From JBOGED01 sp050743625 (GTDB taxonomy: Bacteria > Actinomycetota > Nitriliruptoria > Euzebyales > Egibacteraceae), in contig JBOGED010000509.1 in assembly GCA_050743625.1 (NCBI GenBank), positions 1-6,315 of the forward strand: a stretch of 6,315 bases of DNA, given 5' to 3'. Positions 5,631-6,315 of the stretch are shown one piece after another. How positions within the stretch are numbered: position 1 is the first letter of the stretch; each line of letters opens with the position of its first letter. The notes beneath the pieces are model-generated. The model was not told the origin of the DNA and made no database searches. It was given only the letters and a program-made list of their open reading frames with translations. A program made the translations under genes and the position numbers.

Positions 5631-6315
5631 ATGCGGCGGTTGAGGTCGGGGCCGGGGTCGGGATGGGACGCGATCGTGATCGGGGCGGGCCTGGGCGGCC
5701 TTTCGACCGCGGCCTATCTGAGCACCAACGGTGTTCGCACGATTGTTGTCGAGCAGTACGACGTGGCCGGCGGGTGCAGTCACGTCTTTCGCCGCAAGCG
5801 CGCGTTCGAGTTCGACGTCGGCGTGCACTACCTGGGCGACTGCCAGCCCGCCGGCATCATCCCCACGGTGCTGCGCGGGGTTGGCCTGGACGCCAAGATC
5901 GAGTTCCTCGAGATGGATCCCGACGGCTTTGACACCTTGGTGTTCCCCGAGCTGACCTTCCGGGTCCCCCGCGGCTGGGACCACTACCTCCAACGTTTGA
6001 CCGAGATCTTCCCCGACGAGCACGCCGGACTCCGAAAATGCGTCAAGGTCCTGGCCACCGTCGGACACCAGGGACGGCAGCGCGCGGCGCCGGCCACCAA
6101 GCTTGGCATGCTGCCCTACGCGCTCAAGGCGCCGGCGACCGCGCGGTGGGGCCTGCGCCCGCTGGTCGACCTCTACGACGCCTGCAAGCTCAGCCCCGCC
6201 GCCCGCGCCGTGATCAGCGCTCAGTCGCTGGACCATGCGGCACCGCCGTCACGGGTGGCGGTGTCGGTGCATGCCGGGCTGTTGCATCATTACATCGGTG
6301 GCGGGGCGTACTACC
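5631..6315 (+). CDS. FAD-dependent oxidoreductase, phytoene desaturase/carotenoid isomerase/retinol saturase superfamily (partial, C-terminus beyond right edge)
   Basis: The frame is open from ATG 5631 to the right edge (228 residues). The N-terminus is a dinucleotide-binding fold, WDAIVIGAGLGGLSTAAYL, with GxGxxG at residues 18-23 and the ribose-binding acid E41 in VVEQYD. AGGCSHVFRRK at 46-56 and FEFDVGVHYLGD near 59-70 follow; the HYLGD/GGCSH pattern is typical of the RetSat/CrtISO-like branch rather than of amine oxidases. HHYIGGGAYY at the right edge matches the substrate-side block that usually opens the second half of the FAD domain. Homologues are about 500-550 residues, so somewhat under half is present. 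The family desaturates, saturates or isomerises polyene or isoprenoid lipids; the substrate here is unknown. It is transcribed divergently from the acyl-CoA ligase, about 209 bases away, so shared control is possible. No signal peptide is seen. Confidence 0.9.
   Translation, partial: MRRLRSGPGSGWDAIVIGAGLGGLSTAAYLSTNGVRTIVVEQYDVAGGCSHVFRRKRAFEFDVGVHYLGDCQPAGIIPTVLRGVGLDAKIEFLEMDPDGFDTLVFPELTFRVPRGWDHYLQRLTEIFPDEHAGLRKCVKVLATVGHQGRQRAAPATKLGMLPYALKAPATARWGLRPLVDLYDACKLSPAARAVISAQSLDHAAPPSRVAVSVHAGLLHHYIGGGAYY

Noticed and set aside
5265..6236. Minus-strand open frame of 323 codons antisense to the FAD oxidoreductase
   Set aside because: The plus-strand frame has an unmistakable FAD-binding N-terminus and ribosome site; the minus frame is a shadow, though its last part from ATG 5519 is discussed as a possible leader ORF.

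Overview
High-GC DNA with strongly G/C-biased third codon positions, GTG as well as ATG starts, and Actinomycetota-like protein families. The window suggests a high-GC actinobacterium; nothing visible fixes the genus. It contains four protein-coding genes, two of them cut by the window edges. No tRNA, rRNA, CRISPR array or complete insertion sequence was seen.

Layout, left to right. (1) 1-2096, minus strand: the N-terminal 698 residues of a large N6-adenine DNA methyltransferase of the Eco57I / type IIG / PglX-like kind, running off the left edge. (2) 2097-2566: a 470-base non-coding stretch packed with repeats. It holds a 27-base direct repeat in two copies plus a 13-base third copy, a 40-base near-perfect palindrome, a nested hairpin in the methyltransferase leader, and a terminator-like hairpin behind the next gene. 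(3) 2567-3493, minus: a short-chain dehydrogenase/reductase (SDR). (4) 3494-3546: a gap almost filled by a second 40-base palindrome. (5) 3547-5421, minus: a propionate/acetate-CoA ligase of the PrpE/ACSS3 type. (6) 5422-5630: a divergent intergenic region. (7) 5631 to the right edge, plus: the N-terminal 228 residues of an FAD-dependent oxidoreductase of the phytoene desaturase / carotenoid isomerase / retinol saturase superfamily.

The acyl-CoA ligase and SDR genes are codirectional and 53 bases apart, so they could be cotranscribed, with the palindrome acting as an attenuator or processing site. With the divergent FAD oxidoreductase they suggest a small catabolic or lipid/isoprenoid-modifying cluster, but substrates cannot be read from the sequence. 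The methyltransferase looks like a separate unit, possibly the edge of a restriction-modification or phage-defence locus.

The most unusual signal is that the palindromes at 2251-2290 and 3504-3543 have the same length (40), the same ends (TGTGC...GCACA) and the same core (GGTATA at positions 17-22), while most of the arm sequence differs. A degenerate third member (TGTGC-N11-GGTA) starts at 2398, next to the second copy of the 27-base repeat. This looks like a family of palindromic elements under selection for their ends and centre, for example recombinase or regulator sites, or insertion targets.
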